Below, piece after piece: positions 34,891-43,209 of a DNA stretch of 64,000 nucleotides. Numbering within the stretch: position 1 is the stretch's first letter; every line of letters begins with the position of its first letter. The translations under genes and the position numbers were made by a program. The notes under the pieces were generated by a model. The model searched no databases and was not told the DNA's origin. It saw only the letters and a list, made by a program, of their open reading frames with translations. Origin of the DNA: Fimousia sp036311565. GTDB lineage: Bacteria > Bacillota > Clostridia > Lachnospirales > Lachnospiraceae. Location of the stretch: positions 30,884 through 94,883 of the forward strand of contig JAXJPR010000002.1 of NCBI GenBank assembly GCA_036311565.1, in the 5' to 3' direction.

Positions 34891-35326
34891 ATAAGTGCTG
34901 CACCAACAAAGGACCAGCTAAAAAAGTACTTAGAAATTATACAAAGGAGACGATTGTAAGTTTTAAGTATGCAGAATATAACAATAATAAAAAGCAGGAA
35001 GCCTTTGTTTTAACAGGGAAGGAAATCTAAGATGATTTTAGGGGAGATAATACCTGTTAAGAGACAGTTTGGTTTGTCAATTTTAAAAAGACAGTGAAAT
35101 TACAAAGTTTTAATTCTTTATACTGGGAAAAGTGAATGGAAAGTATGGAAGAATCTTTACATTTGGTACGAAAAAATGAGTATTTCAACAGATATCTCCA
35201 ATTTGGGAAAACGATTATGTATGGAATGTAAGTGAAACTTCTTCTATACGGACAAAAATGTCAGGAAAGATCAATGGATATAGCATAAAATATGATGATG
35301 CCTATGATTCTGATATGAAGATGTGA
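34891..35326 (+). pseudogene. Degraded remnant of a protein-coding gene
   Basis: No open frame longer than about 50 codons exists here, yet protein-like stretches follow one another in different frames: A-P-T-K-D-Q-L-K-K-Y-L-E-I, then F-K-Y-A-E-Y-N-N-N-K-K-Q-E-A-F-V-L-T-G, then W-F-V-N-F-K-K-T-V-K-L-Q-S, then K-Y-G-R-I-F-T-F-G-T-K-K, a stop, and W-E-N-D-Y-V-W-N-V-S-E-T-S-S. This needs several frameshifts and at least two stops, so it is a dead gene. The family is not recognised. The rest of the 34.7-35.6 kb gap shows only the hairpin at 35423 and the promoter of the next gene. Confidence 0.55.
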
Positions 35327-35422
35327 ACAGGGAAAATATCTAAAAGCATTAGTTCCATCTAGGGAAACTTATCCAAAGTCTTTTTAAGAAATTTTATATT
35401 CTATATGTAGAAAAAAGTAATA

Positions 35423-35453
35423 CTCCCGGAGAAATTCTAAATTTCTCTGGGAG
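35423..35453. terminator. Hairpin, possible terminator remnant
   Basis: CTCCCGGAGAAATT (35423-35436) pairs with AATTTCTCTGGGAG (35440-35453) with one G-T pair. The T run after it on the plus strand is poor; on the minus strand a TATTACTTTTTT follows. Confidence 0.5.
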
Positions 35454-35605
35454 CATTGTTCTTACCCATGAAATAATTCTTCCTTATGTAATTATTTTAT
35501 ACAATTCTGCAAAATGAAAAAAATTGTAAGAAAAAAATTCATAAAATTTCCATTAAGGATATGGAAATGAGCTGTTTTCAAGATGCCATTTTATAGTAAG
35601 CATGT

Positions 35606-35611
35606 TATAAT
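35606..35611 (+). promoter_or_regulatory. Extended -10 promoter of the Thr/Glu-rich membrane protein gene
   Basis: TGtTATAAT (35603-35611), about 35 bases before the ATG; no clear -35. Confidence 0.55.
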
Positions 35612-35647
35612 AAACATGGAATTAGGTCTGTAAAAGGGGTATATAGG

Positions 35648-36484
35648 ATGAAGAAAATGCATGATGAATTTGAAGATGATCAATTTATAGATGATGATAT
35701 TTTAAAAGAGGAAGAAGTTTTTCTGGTTCCAGATCGCGGGGATGAAAATGAAAAAAACTCTGTAAAAGAAGAATTGTCAGAGGGGTTAAAAAAGTTGATT
35801 TTTGAATTTCATTCTTTAAAAAATAAGAGAGAAGTCGAAGAATTCCAACAAGATCCTGAAAAAGTCAAAGATACCAAACAATCAGAAACATTGATGATAG
35901 AACAAGAAGTGACGGAAACTCCTGGGACAGTAACTTTAGAGCCAGAAAGCGACGAAGAATCAGAGAAAACGATTGTAGAGCCAGTAATAATTCAAAAACC
36001 AGTTCATAAAAATTCATCTTCTGGAAGAGGAAAAAAAGTATTTTTAATTGTTTTAGGATTTATTTTACTCATGCTCATTGCTATGGGTATTGTATGGGGT
36101 TATCAATCTTTACAAGATACTTTAAAATTTAACAAAGAGCAGGAGATAACAACCGAAGAAGAAACAACGCAAATAACTACAGAAATAAAGAAGGAGCAAA
36201 TAACGGAAGCCACAACAGTCACAACGGTAGCGACAGAACAAGTAACAACTCCCGTAGAAGAAAATCAGGACGATTATAATGATGATTCCGATTACTATGA
36301 TAATCAGAGGGAAGATGATTCTAATGAAAATACAAATGAACCAGCAACTGAGGCTACGACTACAGAAACACCAGCGACAGAAGCTCAAACAACGGAAGTA
36401 CCGGCTACAGAGGAGACGGTCACTGAGGCTCCAGCTACAGAAGAATCAACAGAAGTTGAGTCTGGCTCGGTGAATGAAGGATAG
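35648..36484 (+). CDS. Single-pass membrane protein with acidic N terminus and Thr/Glu-rich outer tail
   Basis: 278 residues, family not recognised. The first 120 residues are strongly acidic and likely cytoplasmic. One membrane segment (V-F-L-I-V-L-G-F-I-L-L-M-L-I-A-M-G-I-V) follows a basic stretch, so the tail should be outside. The tail is low complexity: many T-T-E, A-T-E and P-A-T-E units around an Asp/Asn/Tyr-rich patch. Such tails are typical wall-spanning linkers, but no domain follows. GGGGTATATAGG lies before the ATG. A zinc-ribbon protein gene follows 44 bases later. Confidence 0.72.
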   Translation: MKKMHDEFEDDQFIDDDILKEEEVFLVPDRGDENEKNSVKEELSEGLKKLIFEFHSLKNKREVEEFQQDPEKVKDTKQSETLMIEQEVTETPGTVTLEPESDEESEKTIVEPVIIQKPVHKNSSSGRGKKVFLIVLGFILLMLIAMGIVWGYQSLQDTLKFNKEQEITTEEETTQITTEIKKEQITEATTVTTVATEQVTTPVEENQDDYNDDSDYYDNQREDDSNENTNEPATEATTTETPATEAQTTEVPATEETVTEAPATEESTEVESGSVNEG

Positions 36485-36528
36485 AAGGTAAAAGGAAAAT
36501 GGCAGATTGAAAGAAAGGAGAACGAGGT

Positions 36529-36888
36529 ATGGAGTTTTTTAATAAGTTAGGAGAAACAATTACAGAAAAAAGCCGTGAAGTGGCACAAAAAACGATGGAT
36601 ATTACAGAAATTTCCAGATTGAAGAAAGAAATTGATGTTCAGTGGAAGAATTTAGATGAAACTTTTGAAACCATTGGTAGAAAATGTTATGAAGCCAATA
36701 AAAATCAGGAAGATCATCCATATGCCCGGCTATTTCGTAAAGCAGAAGAAATCTCTGACCGCATTGAAAAGATGCAAAAAGAATTTTATGATTTAAAAGG
36801 TGTAAAAATCTGCCAAAACTGTGGGGAAGAAAATCCAAAAGAAGCAGCTTTTTGTGCAGAATGTGGAAATGAGCTCAAAATAATATAA
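36529..36888 (+). CDS. Small coiled-coil protein with C-terminal zinc ribbon
   Basis: 119 residues. The N-terminal 85 residues are charged and helical with heptad-like spacing. The C terminus is a zinc ribbon, C-Q-N-C-G then C-A-E-C-G. Proteins of this design are common in clostridia with unknown function. AAAGGAG precedes the ATG. It is probably transcribed with the membrane protein upstream and ends at a terminator. Confidence 0.8.
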   Translation: MEFFNKLGETITEKSREVAQKTMDITEISRLKKEIDVQWKNLDETFETIGRKCYEANKNQEDHPYARLFRKAEEISDRIEKMQKEFYDLKGVKICQNCGEENPKEAAFCAECGNELKII

Positions 36889-36909
36889 CAATTGTATAGA
36901 AATTTAAAA

Positions 36910-36960
36910 ATACCAGTTGTCTGGGATTTATTGATAAAATCAAAGACAGCTGGTATCTTT
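36910..36960 (+). terminator. Terminator after the zinc-ribbon gene
   Basis: ATACCAGTTGTCT (36910-36922) pairs with AGACAGCTGGTAT (36944-36956) with one G-T pair, followed by CTTTTG. Confidence 0.7.
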
Positions 36961-36987
36961 TGTAGGTTTAATTATGGTATTATATGA

Positions 36988-37485
36988 TTATTTTGCTTTG
37001 TTAGATTCTTCCGTTGTTTCACTTTCTTCTAATTCAATACGCTCACACTTGTGGAACATTTCTATAATATCATACAGAGAATCTTCCAGTTCCTTTTCGA
37101 TTTTTTTCATTTGTTCTTCAGGCACTTCATAGTTTAAGAACAATTCTTCAATATGAGCAGATACATGATGTCCCAGATGAGAAATCAACAGGAATGTATT
37201 AAAACTCTTTTTATCCTTTACATTTCTAAATTTGGCAATATCTTTGCGGATAAATTCAATTATTTCACTTTCTGTCGCGTAAAAACCTTCGTTTAATGCA
37301 TATGGGCGCATACGCTGAAGGAAATATTTGTTTTTACGGGTAACATTATATACGTAGGAGACCATCAGACCATCGCCTAAGTCGAAGTTTACGATGTTCA
37401 TTTTGCTGTCAAAATGTTTGATATCAGTAGCTCCCAGCTGCTTAAGCATCATGTTGATATAGTCTCCACTAAATGATAATTTCAT
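36988..37485 (-). CDS. Uncharacterised soluble protein downstream of a transporter
   Basis: 165 residues, no membrane segment, family not recognised. It begins M-K-L-S-F-S-G-D-Y-I-N-M-M-L-K-Q-L-G-A and has an S-H-L-G-H-H-V-S-A-H-I-E-E segment with several histidines, then an acidic tail. AGGAGG precedes the ATG. It lies 15 bases after the ArsB/NhaD-type transporter gene on the same strand and is likely co-transcribed, so a link to that transporter is possible. Confidence 0.72.
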   Translation of the reverse strand: MKLSFSGDYINMMLKQLGATDIKHFDSKMNIVNFDLGDGLMVSYVYNVTRKNKYFLQRMRPYALNEGFYATESEIIEFIRKDIAKFRNVKDKKSFNTFLLISHLGHHVSAHIEELFLNYEVPEEQMKKIEKELEDSLYDIIEMFHKCERIELEESETTEESNKAK

Positions 37486-37500
37486 AACTAACTCCTCCTT

Positions 37501-38769
37501 TTATGCAAAACGAACCAGTAGATAAATGCTGCAGGCAATAATAGATAAAATCATCATTGGAAATCCAACCTTAAAGTAAGAGGCAAAAGTAATCTTATGA
37601 CCTGCCTTGTTACTGATTCCAGAAAGTACCACATTGGCAGAAGCTCCAATTAAGGTACCGTTTCCACCAAGACAAGCACCTAAGGAAAGTGCCCACCAAA
37701 GAGGAGTAATATCCATACCAGTCTCTCCAATGGTCAAAATCATAGGAATTAAAGTAGCTACAAATGGAATATTATCCAGGAATGCAGAGACAATGGCTGC
37801 AATCCAAAGAATTGCCATCATGGTTATCACTAAGTTTCCACCAGTCAGACCGATTAAGCCTTTTGCAAGACTGTCGATAATTCCTACCTTTTCAAGTCCT
37901 CCTACAACGACAAACAAACCGATGAAAAACAGAATGGTAGACCATTCTACGGATGAAAAGATTTCTTCTGGATCTTGTTTCCCAATTAAAAGCATAATGC
38001 AGGCTGCAGATAATGCGATTACAGAAGATTCCAGATGTAATTGTCCGTGGAAAACAAATCCAACTGCAACAAGCACGAACATAATGAGACTTTTCTTCAT
38101 TAAGGCAGGGTCTGAGATGGATTTTTTCTCATCCAGCTGCATAACCTTTTGAATGTTTTCTTCATCTACGATCAGCTGTTTTCTATATAATACATAATAA
38201 CAGAAAATACTGATAATTAAAACAATCAAAGATACAGCACCCGTATTTAAAAGAAAGGCACCAAAGCCAAGACCTGCGGAGCTGCCGATCATAATATTTG
38301 GAGGATCACCGATTAAAGTTGCCATACCACCAATGTTAGATGCCATAATCTGAGATATGATATATGGTACTGGGTTTACTTTGAGCATACTAGTGATCGC
38401 CAAAGTCATAGGTCCTACCAGTAAAACAGTAGTTACATTATCAAGAAAACCGGAAAGAAGAGCGGTAATGATAATAAAGATTACCATAATCTGCCATGGT
38501 TTTCCTTTGGCCAGTTTTGCGGATTTGATTGCTATGTATTCAAAGATACCGGAATTTTTTACAATTCCTACGAAAATCATCATTCCGACTAACACGCCAA
38601 GAGTATTAACATCAACGTATCCAATTGCTGAATCAAGGCTTAATACTCCAGTTACAAGAAGAAGAATAGCCCCGGTCATAGAAGCAACAGATCGGTGCAC
38701 TTTTTCTGTCATAATTGCAGTCATAGTTACTAGGAAAATAACAACTGCAATGATTTGTTGGGTTGTCAT
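37501..38769 (-). CDS. ArsB/NhaD-type (ion transporter superfamily) membrane transporter
   Basis: 422 residues with about eleven membrane segments in two related halves. Each half carries the paired signature of this superfamily: S-G-F-L-D-N-V-T-T-V-L with S-N-I-G-G-M-A-T-L-I-G-D-P-P-N in the first, and S-A-F-L-D-N-I-P-F-V-A-T with A-C-L-G-G-N-G-T-L-I-G-A-S-A-N in the second. Substrates in the superfamily include arsenite, sodium ions and carboxylates, and the sequence alone does not decide. AAGGAGG lies upstream of the ATG at 38769; an ATG at 38775 is too close to the ribosome site. Confidence 0.88.
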   Translation of the reverse strand: MTTQQIIAVVIFLVTMTAIMTEKVHRSVASMTGAILLLVTGVLSLDSAIGYVDVNTLGVLVGMMIFVGIVKNSGIFEYIAIKSAKLAKGKPWQIMVIFIIITALLSGFLDNVTTVLLVGPMTLAITSMLKVNPVPYIISQIMASNIGGMATLIGDPPNIMIGSSAGLGFGAFLLNTGAVSLIVLIISIFCYYVLYRKQLIVDEENIQKVMQLDEKKSISDPALMKKSLIMFVLVAVGFVFHGQLHLESSVIALSAACIMLLIGKQDPEEIFSSVEWSTILFFIGLFVVVGGLEKVGIIDSLAKGLIGLTGGNLVITMMAILWIAAIVSAFLDNIPFVATLIPMILTIGETGMDITPLWWALSLGACLGGNGTLIGASANVVLSGISNKAGHKITFASYFKVGFPMMILSIIACSIYLLVRFA

Positions 38770-38945
38770 GTTCATTCCTCCTTTTAATAAGAATAAAATC
38801 TTGTTGACTAATGTAGTCCTATTTTTTGAAAAATTCAATATTTTTTTTTAATGTTTTTTATTTCATACAAAAAGGAAAAAAAGCATTGCATGATAAGAAA
38901 TGGCTTAGTATAATAGTGGGTGTAAAAGAAACATAGTTAAATAGC

Positions 38946-38986
38946 TTGACAAAGGGGGCTTTCAAAGGTATACTTTGACTATCAAA
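38946..38986 (+). promoter_or_regulatory. acpP promoter overlapped by a FabT-like operator
   Basis: TTGACA (38946-38951), 17 bases, TATACT (38969-38974). The palindrome TTTGA-CTA-TCAAA (38974-38986) starts at the last base of the -10 box and covers the transcript start. It matches the core of the FabT (MarR family) site ANTTTGATTATCAAATT. TCAAAG-N5-CTTTGA (38963-38979) overlaps it as a second inverted repeat. Confidence 0.8.
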
Positions 38987-39030
38987 CTATTTAAAATGAT
39001 TATTAGGGTTAATTAAAGGAGACTAAAATT

Positions 39031-39264
39031 ATGTTAGAAAAAATGAAAGAAATCATTGCTGAACAGTTAGGTGTAAGCGAAAGTGAAGTAGAATTAGAAA
39101 CATCTTTTAAAGATGATTTAGATGCAGATTCTTTAGATTTATTTGAATTAGTTATGGCTTTAGAAGAAGAATATGATGTAGATATTCCATCTGAAGACTT
39201 AGCAAACTTAAACACAGTAGGTGACGTAATCAACTACTTAAAAAATAAAGGTGTAGAAGACTAA
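39031..39264 (+). CDS. acpP: Acyl carrier protein
   Basis: 77 residues, acidic, with the phosphopantetheine serine in D-A-D-S-L-D. It carries growing fatty acids as thioesters. AAAGGAG precedes the ATG. It heads the fatty-acid cluster and is followed by its own terminator, so it can be made in excess over the enzymes downstream. Confidence 0.96.
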   Translation: MLEKMKEIIAEQLGVSESEVELETSFKDDLDADSLDLFELVMALEEEYDVDIPSEDLANLNTVGDVINYLKNKGVED

Positions 39265-39275
39265 GAATAATACAC

Positions 39276-39316
39276 GGCTTATAACCAGCATAAATTGGTT
39301 ATAAGCCACTTTTTTA
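39276..39316 (+). terminator. Terminator between acpP and fabD
   Basis: GGCTTATAACCA (39276-39287) pairs perfectly with TGGTTATAAGCC (39296-39307), then ACTTTTTTT. Confidence 0.88.
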
Positions 39317-39328
39317 AACGAATATTAG

Positions 39329-39354
39329 TTTGGATTTCAAAGTATTAGACTTTG
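39329..39354 (+). promoter_or_regulatory. Second FabT-like operator region, upstream of fabD
   Basis: TTTGG-ATT-TCAAA (39329-39341) is a near palindrome like the acpP site. It overlaps TCAAAG-N7-CTTTGA (39337-39355), which parallels the inverted repeat at acpP. A promoter is not clear. Confidence 0.55.
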
Positions 39355-39401
39355 AAAGAAATTGATGTCAAGTAAGAAAGCGGATTTTAACGAGGTGTAA
39401 T

Positions 39402-40328
39402 ATGGGAAAAGTTGTATTTATGTTCCCTGGACAGGGAGCACAGTATGTAGGGATGGCGAAAGATTTTTATGACCAGTTTGAAGACAGCAGAGAAGTATTT
39501 GAAACAGCTTCTAAAGTCTTAGGATTTAGTATGGAAGAACTGTGTTTTGAAGAAAATGATAAGATTCATATGACAGAATATACACAGGCAGCTATGGTAA
39601 CTGCAAGTATTGCAATTTTAAAACAAGTAGAAAAAGCAGGAATCAAAGCAGACATCACTGCTGGCTTAAGTCTTGGAGAATATTGTGCATTAGTAGCCAA
39701 TAAAACAATGTCATTCGAAGATGCTGTAAAAGTAGTACGACAGAGAGGAATTCTTATGCAGGATACAGTGCCGGTAGGAAAAGGGGCAATGGCTGCAGTA
39801 TTAGGAATGAAAAAAGAACCAATTGAAGAAATTTGCGCAAATACAGAAGGAATTGTAACCATTGCGAACTACAACTGCCCTGGACAAATCGTAATTTCCG
39901 GGGAAACGGATGCAGTAAAAAGAGCAAGTGAAGCGTTAAAAGAAGCAGGAGCAAGAAGAGTGGTTCCATTAAAAGTAAGTGGACCATTTCATTCTTATAT
40001 GTTAAAAGAAGCAGGAGAAAAACTGCTGGATGTATTAGAAGATGTGGAAATCAAAGAGCCAGAAGTGCCATATGTAGCAAATACAACGGCTGATTTTGTC
40101 GATCAGGCATCTCTTGTAAAAGAATTATTAGGAAAACAAGTTTATTCTTCTGTCCGTTGGGAACAATCTGTAGAAAAGATGTTGGAAGATGGAGCGGATA
40201 CTTTTATTGAAATCGGACCAGGAAGAACATTATCTGGATTTGTAAAAAAAGTAAACCGTAAAGTGAAGATCATGAATATAGAAAAAGTAGAAGATTTAGA
40301 AAAACTCAAGGAGGTAACTTCATGTTAG
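39402..40328 (+). CDS. fabD: Malonyl-CoA:ACP transacylase
   Basis: 308 residues. It loads malonyl groups onto ACP. Motifs are F-P-G-Q-G-A-Q-Y at the start, the nucleophile serine in G-L-S-L-G-E-Y (Leu instead of the more common His before the Ser), and the active-site histidine in G-P-F-H-S. AACGAGGTG precedes the ATG. Its stop overlaps fabG by 7 bases. Confidence 0.95.
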   Translation: MGKVVFMFPGQGAQYVGMAKDFYDQFEDSREVFETASKVLGFSMEELCFEENDKIHMTEYTQAAMVTASIAILKQVEKAGIKADITAGLSLGEYCALVANKTMSFEDAVKVVRQRGILMQDTVPVGKGAMAAVLGMKKEPIEEICANTEGIVTIANYNCPGQIVISGETDAVKRASEALKEAGARRVVPLKVSGPFHSYMLKEAGEKLLDVLEDVEIKEPEVPYVANTTADFVDQASLVKELLGKQVYSSVRWEQSVEKMLEDGADTFIEIGPGRTLSGFVKKVNRKVKIMNIEKVEDLEKLKEVTSC

Positions 40329-41062
40329 CAGGAAAAATTGCCATTGTAACTGGTGCAAGCCGTGGAATTGGACGCCAGATTGCAAAGACATTAGCAGCAT
40401 ATGGAGCGGCAGTGATCGTCAATTACTGTGGTTCAAAAGAAAAAGCAGACGAAGTCGTAAAAGAAATCAAAGAATCAGGTGGACAGGCAGAAGCTTATCA
40501 GGGAGATGTTTCTGATTTTGACACTGCAAAAGACATGATTACTTATGTAAAAAAAGAATATGGACGCATTGATATTTTAGTAAATAATGCAGGAATTACA
40601 AGAGATAATCTTGTAATGAAAATGAAAGAAGAAGATTTTGATAAAGTCATCGAAGTAAACTTAAAGGGTGCGTTTAACTGTATGAAGCATGTATCCAGAA
40701 TTATGTTAAAACAGAGAAGTGGAAGCATTATTAATATGTCTTCTGTTTCAGGTGTTATTGGAAATGCTGGTCAGATGAATTATTGTGCTTCTAAGGCAGG
40801 ATTAATCGGGATGACAAAGTCTTTGGCAAGAGAAATCGGATCCAGAGGAATCCGTGTTAATGCAATTGCACCTGGATATATTCGTACAGAAATGACAGAT
40901 GTACTTCCTGAAGAAGTAAAAGAAGGCATTTTAAGCCAGGTTCCATTAAAGAGAATGGGAGAAGTAGAAGATATCGCAGAAGCAGTTGCATTTTTAGCAT
41001 CTGATAAATCAACATATATTACCGGACAGACATTACAAGTGGACGGCGGAATGGGAATGTAG
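40322..41062 (+). CDS. fabG: 3-oxoacyl-ACP reductase
   Basis: 246-residue short-chain dehydrogenase. It has T-G-A-S-R-G-I-G for NADPH, N-N-A-G, the catalytic Ser in N-M-S-S-V and Y-C-A-S-K. It reduces 3-oxoacyl-ACP in the elongation cycle. AAGGAGG lies inside the end of fabD. Confidence 0.95.
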   Translation: MLAGKIAIVTGASRGIGRQIAKTLAAYGAAVIVNYCGSKEKADEVVKEIKESGGQAEAYQGDVSDFDTAKDMITYVKKEYGRIDILVNNAGITRDNLVMKMKEEDFDKVIEVNLKGAFNCMKHVSRIMLKQRSGSIINMSSVSGVIGNAGQMNYCASKAGLIGMTKSLAREIGSRGIRVNAIAPGYIRTEMTDVLPEEVKEGILSQVPLKRMGEVEDIAEAVAFLASDKSTYITGQTLQVDGGMGM

Positions 41063-41074
41063 AGGAGACAGACT

Positions 41075-42319
41075 ATGAAGAATTTAAGAAGAGTAGTTGT
41101 AACAGGTATGGGAGCCATTACTCCAATTGGAAATTCAGTAGAAGAATTCTGGAGCAGTATTAAAGAACAGAAAATCGGATTTGGTCCAATCACATATTTT
41201 GATGCAAGTGAATATAAAGCGAAATTAGCAGCAGAAGTTAAAGATTTTGATCCGAAAAAATATGTCAGTGCAAGAGAAGCAAGAAGATTATCTTTATTTT
41301 CTCAGTATGCAATTGCGGCTTCCAAAGAAGCAATTGAAGATGCAGGGCTTGATTTAGAAAACGAAGATACAGCAAGAATTGGTGTTGCTGTTGGATCTGG
41401 TGTAGGAAGTTTACAGGTTGTAGAAAAAGAATGTGAAAAATTAGCAAATAAAGGTCCAAACCGAGTTTCTCCACTTATGGTGCCAATGATGATTTCCAAT
41501 ATGGCAGCAGGAAATGTAGCCATTCAGTTCGGACTCCGTGGAAAATGTGTTAACGTAGTGACTGCATGTGCAACAGGTACCAATTGTATTGGTGATGCAT
41601 TTAGAAGCATTCAGGTAGGAGAAGCAGATGTTATGGTCGCAGGTGGAACAGAAGCAGCGATTACACCAATCGGTGTGGCAGGCTTTGCGGCATTAACAGC
41701 TCTTTCTTCATCAGAAGATCCAACAAGATGCTCTATTCCTTTTGATAAAGAAAGAGATGGATTTGTCATGGGAGAAGGTGCCGGAATCGTAGTTTTAGAA
41801 GAATATGAACGTGCAAAAGCAAGAGGTGCGAAAATTCTGGCAGAAGTTGTTGGATATGGTTCTACAGGAGATGCATACCATATTACTTCCCCAGCAGAAG
41901 ATGGAGAAGGTGCAGCAAGAGCTATGGAATTTGCCATGAATGAAGCTGAGATTAAACCAGAAGAAGTGGATTATATCAATGCACATGGAACGAGTACTCA
42001 TGCAAATGATGCATTTGAAACATTAGCAATTAAAAAAGCATTTGGAGAAAGTGCAAAAGACGTCAATATCAGTTCTACAAAATCTATGATTGGTCATGCA
42101 TTAGGAGCAGCAGGAGGAATTGAATTTATTGCCTGTGTAAAATCCGTAATGGAAGATTACATTCATCCAACAGTAGGACTAAAAGTACCAGATGAAGAGT
42201 GTGATTTAAATTACACTTTAGAACCTGTTACAGACAGAGTTGTGAAATATGCAATGTCCAACTCTTTAGGATTTGGCGGACATAATGCCACATTATTAAT
42301 TAAAAAATATGAAGGGTAG
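41075..42319 (+). CDS. fabF: 3-oxoacyl-ACP synthase II
   Basis: 414 residues, the condensing enzyme of chain elongation. The Cys-His-His triad is visible in T-A-C-A-T-G-T, N-A-H-G-T-S-T and I-G-H-A-L-G-A-A-G. A GAGGAGA site precedes the ATG. No fabH is present next to it, so the initiating condensing enzyme must be elsewhere. Confidence 0.96.
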   Translation: MKNLRRVVVTGMGAITPIGNSVEEFWSSIKEQKIGFGPITYFDASEYKAKLAAEVKDFDPKKYVSAREARRLSLFSQYAIAASKEAIEDAGLDLENEDTARIGVAVGSGVGSLQVVEKECEKLANKGPNRVSPLMVPMMISNMAAGNVAIQFGLRGKCVNVVTACATGTNCIGDAFRSIQVGEADVMVAGGTEAAITPIGVAGFAALTALSSSEDPTRCSIPFDKERDGFVMGEGAGIVVLEEYERAKARGAKILAEVVGYGSTGDAYHITSPAEDGEGAARAMEFAMNEAEIKPEEVDYINAHGTSTHANDAFETLAIKKAFGESAKDVNISSTKSMIGHALGAAGGIEFIACVKSVMEDYIHPTVGLKVPDEECDLNYTLEPVTDRVVKYAMSNSLGFGGHNATLLIKKYEG

Positions 42320-42327
42320 GGGTTATC

Positions 42328-42753
42328 ATGGAAGTAAAAGACATGATGGATTTGATTAAAGCAGTTTCTACTGCAAATATCGAAGAGTTTAAATACGAAG
42401 AAGATGATTGTAAGATTTTAATAAAGAAACCACAGGTAGTGGCAGCTACAGCAGCGACAGTGCCTGTAAATACTGCGCCAGTTGTTACAGGAAACTTTGA
42501 AGAAGAGCCAGTAATCGATGGAAAAGAAGTGGTAGCTCCATTAGTAGGAACTTTTTATGCGGCTCCATCAGAAGGTGCAGAACCATTTGTACAGGTTGGA
42601 GATACAGTAAAAAAAGGACAGACTATCGGAATTGTAGAAGCAATGAAGCTGATGAATGAAGTGGAAAGTGAATATGATGGTGTTGTAACAGCTATTTTAG
42701 TGGAAAATGAGCAGATGGTCGAGTATGGTCAGCCACTTATTGTTGTGAAGTAG
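42328..42753 (+). CDS. accB: Biotin carboxyl carrier protein of acetyl-CoA carboxylase
   Basis: 141 residues. An N-terminal helix region and an Ala/Val/Thr/Pro linker lead to the biotinyl domain, with the biotin lysine in E-A-M-K-L-M-N-E. It shuttles carboxyl groups between AccC and AccAD. Confidence 0.95.
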   Translation: MEVKDMMDLIKAVSTANIEEFKYEEDDCKILIKKPQVVAATAATVPVNTAPVVTGNFEEEPVIDGKEVVAPLVGTFYAAPSEGAEPFVQVGDTVKKGQTIGIVEAMKLMNEVESEYDGVVTAILVENEQMVEYGQPLIVVK

Positions 42754-42766
42754 AAAGGAAATCATT

Positions 42767-43192
42767 ATGGTATTAGATACAAAACAAATTCAGGAAATCA
42801 TTCCTCATCGTTCTCCGTTTTTATTAGTAGACCGAATTGAAGAATTGGAGATTGGACAAAGAGCAGTGGGAAAAAAATGTGTCACATTCAATGAGCCATT
42901 CTTTGCAGGACATTTCCCTGAAATGCCAGTTATGCCAGGAGTATTAATCGTAGAAGCATTGGCACAGGTAGGAGCTGTATGTTGTCTGGCAGCAGAAGAG
43001 AACAAAGGAAAATTAGCGTTCTTTGGAGGCATCAATAAATGTAAATTCCGTGGAAAAGTAACACCAGGGGATGTATTAGAATTAGAAGTGGAAATGATTA
43101 AAGTAAAGGGACCAGTAGGAGTTGGAAAAGGAACTGCCCGTGTAGATGGAAAAGTGGTATGTTCTGGAGAATTGACATTTATGCTTGGATAA
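42767..43192 (+). CDS. fabZ: 3-hydroxyacyl-ACP dehydratase
   Basis: 141 residues, hot-dog fold. It has H-R-S-P-F-L-L-V-D-R and the catalytic histidine in G-H-F-P-E-M-P-V-M-P-G-V. It dehydrates 3-hydroxyacyl-ACP to the enoyl form. GAAAGGAA precedes the ATG. Confidence 0.95.
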   Translation: MVLDTKQIQEIIPHRSPFLLVDRIEELEIGQRAVGKKCVTFNEPFFAGHFPEMPVMPGVLIVEALAQVGAVCCLAAEENKGKLAFFGGINKCKFRGKVTPGDVLELEVEMIKVKGPVGVGKGTARVDGKVVCSGELTFMLG

Positions 43193-43209
43193 GCACGGGG
43201 GTTTGATAT

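Noticed and set aside
36121..36484. Repetitive Thr/Glu codons that look like a repeat array
   Set aside because: They are irregular low-complexity codons of a membrane-protein tail, without constant repeats and spacers, so not a CRISPR array.
37607..38851. Two long plus-strand frames (181 and 164 codons) opposite the ArsB/NhaD-type transporter
   Set aside because: They lack ribosome sites and family motifs, and lie antisense to a convincing membrane transporter; they are shadows of its codon pattern.
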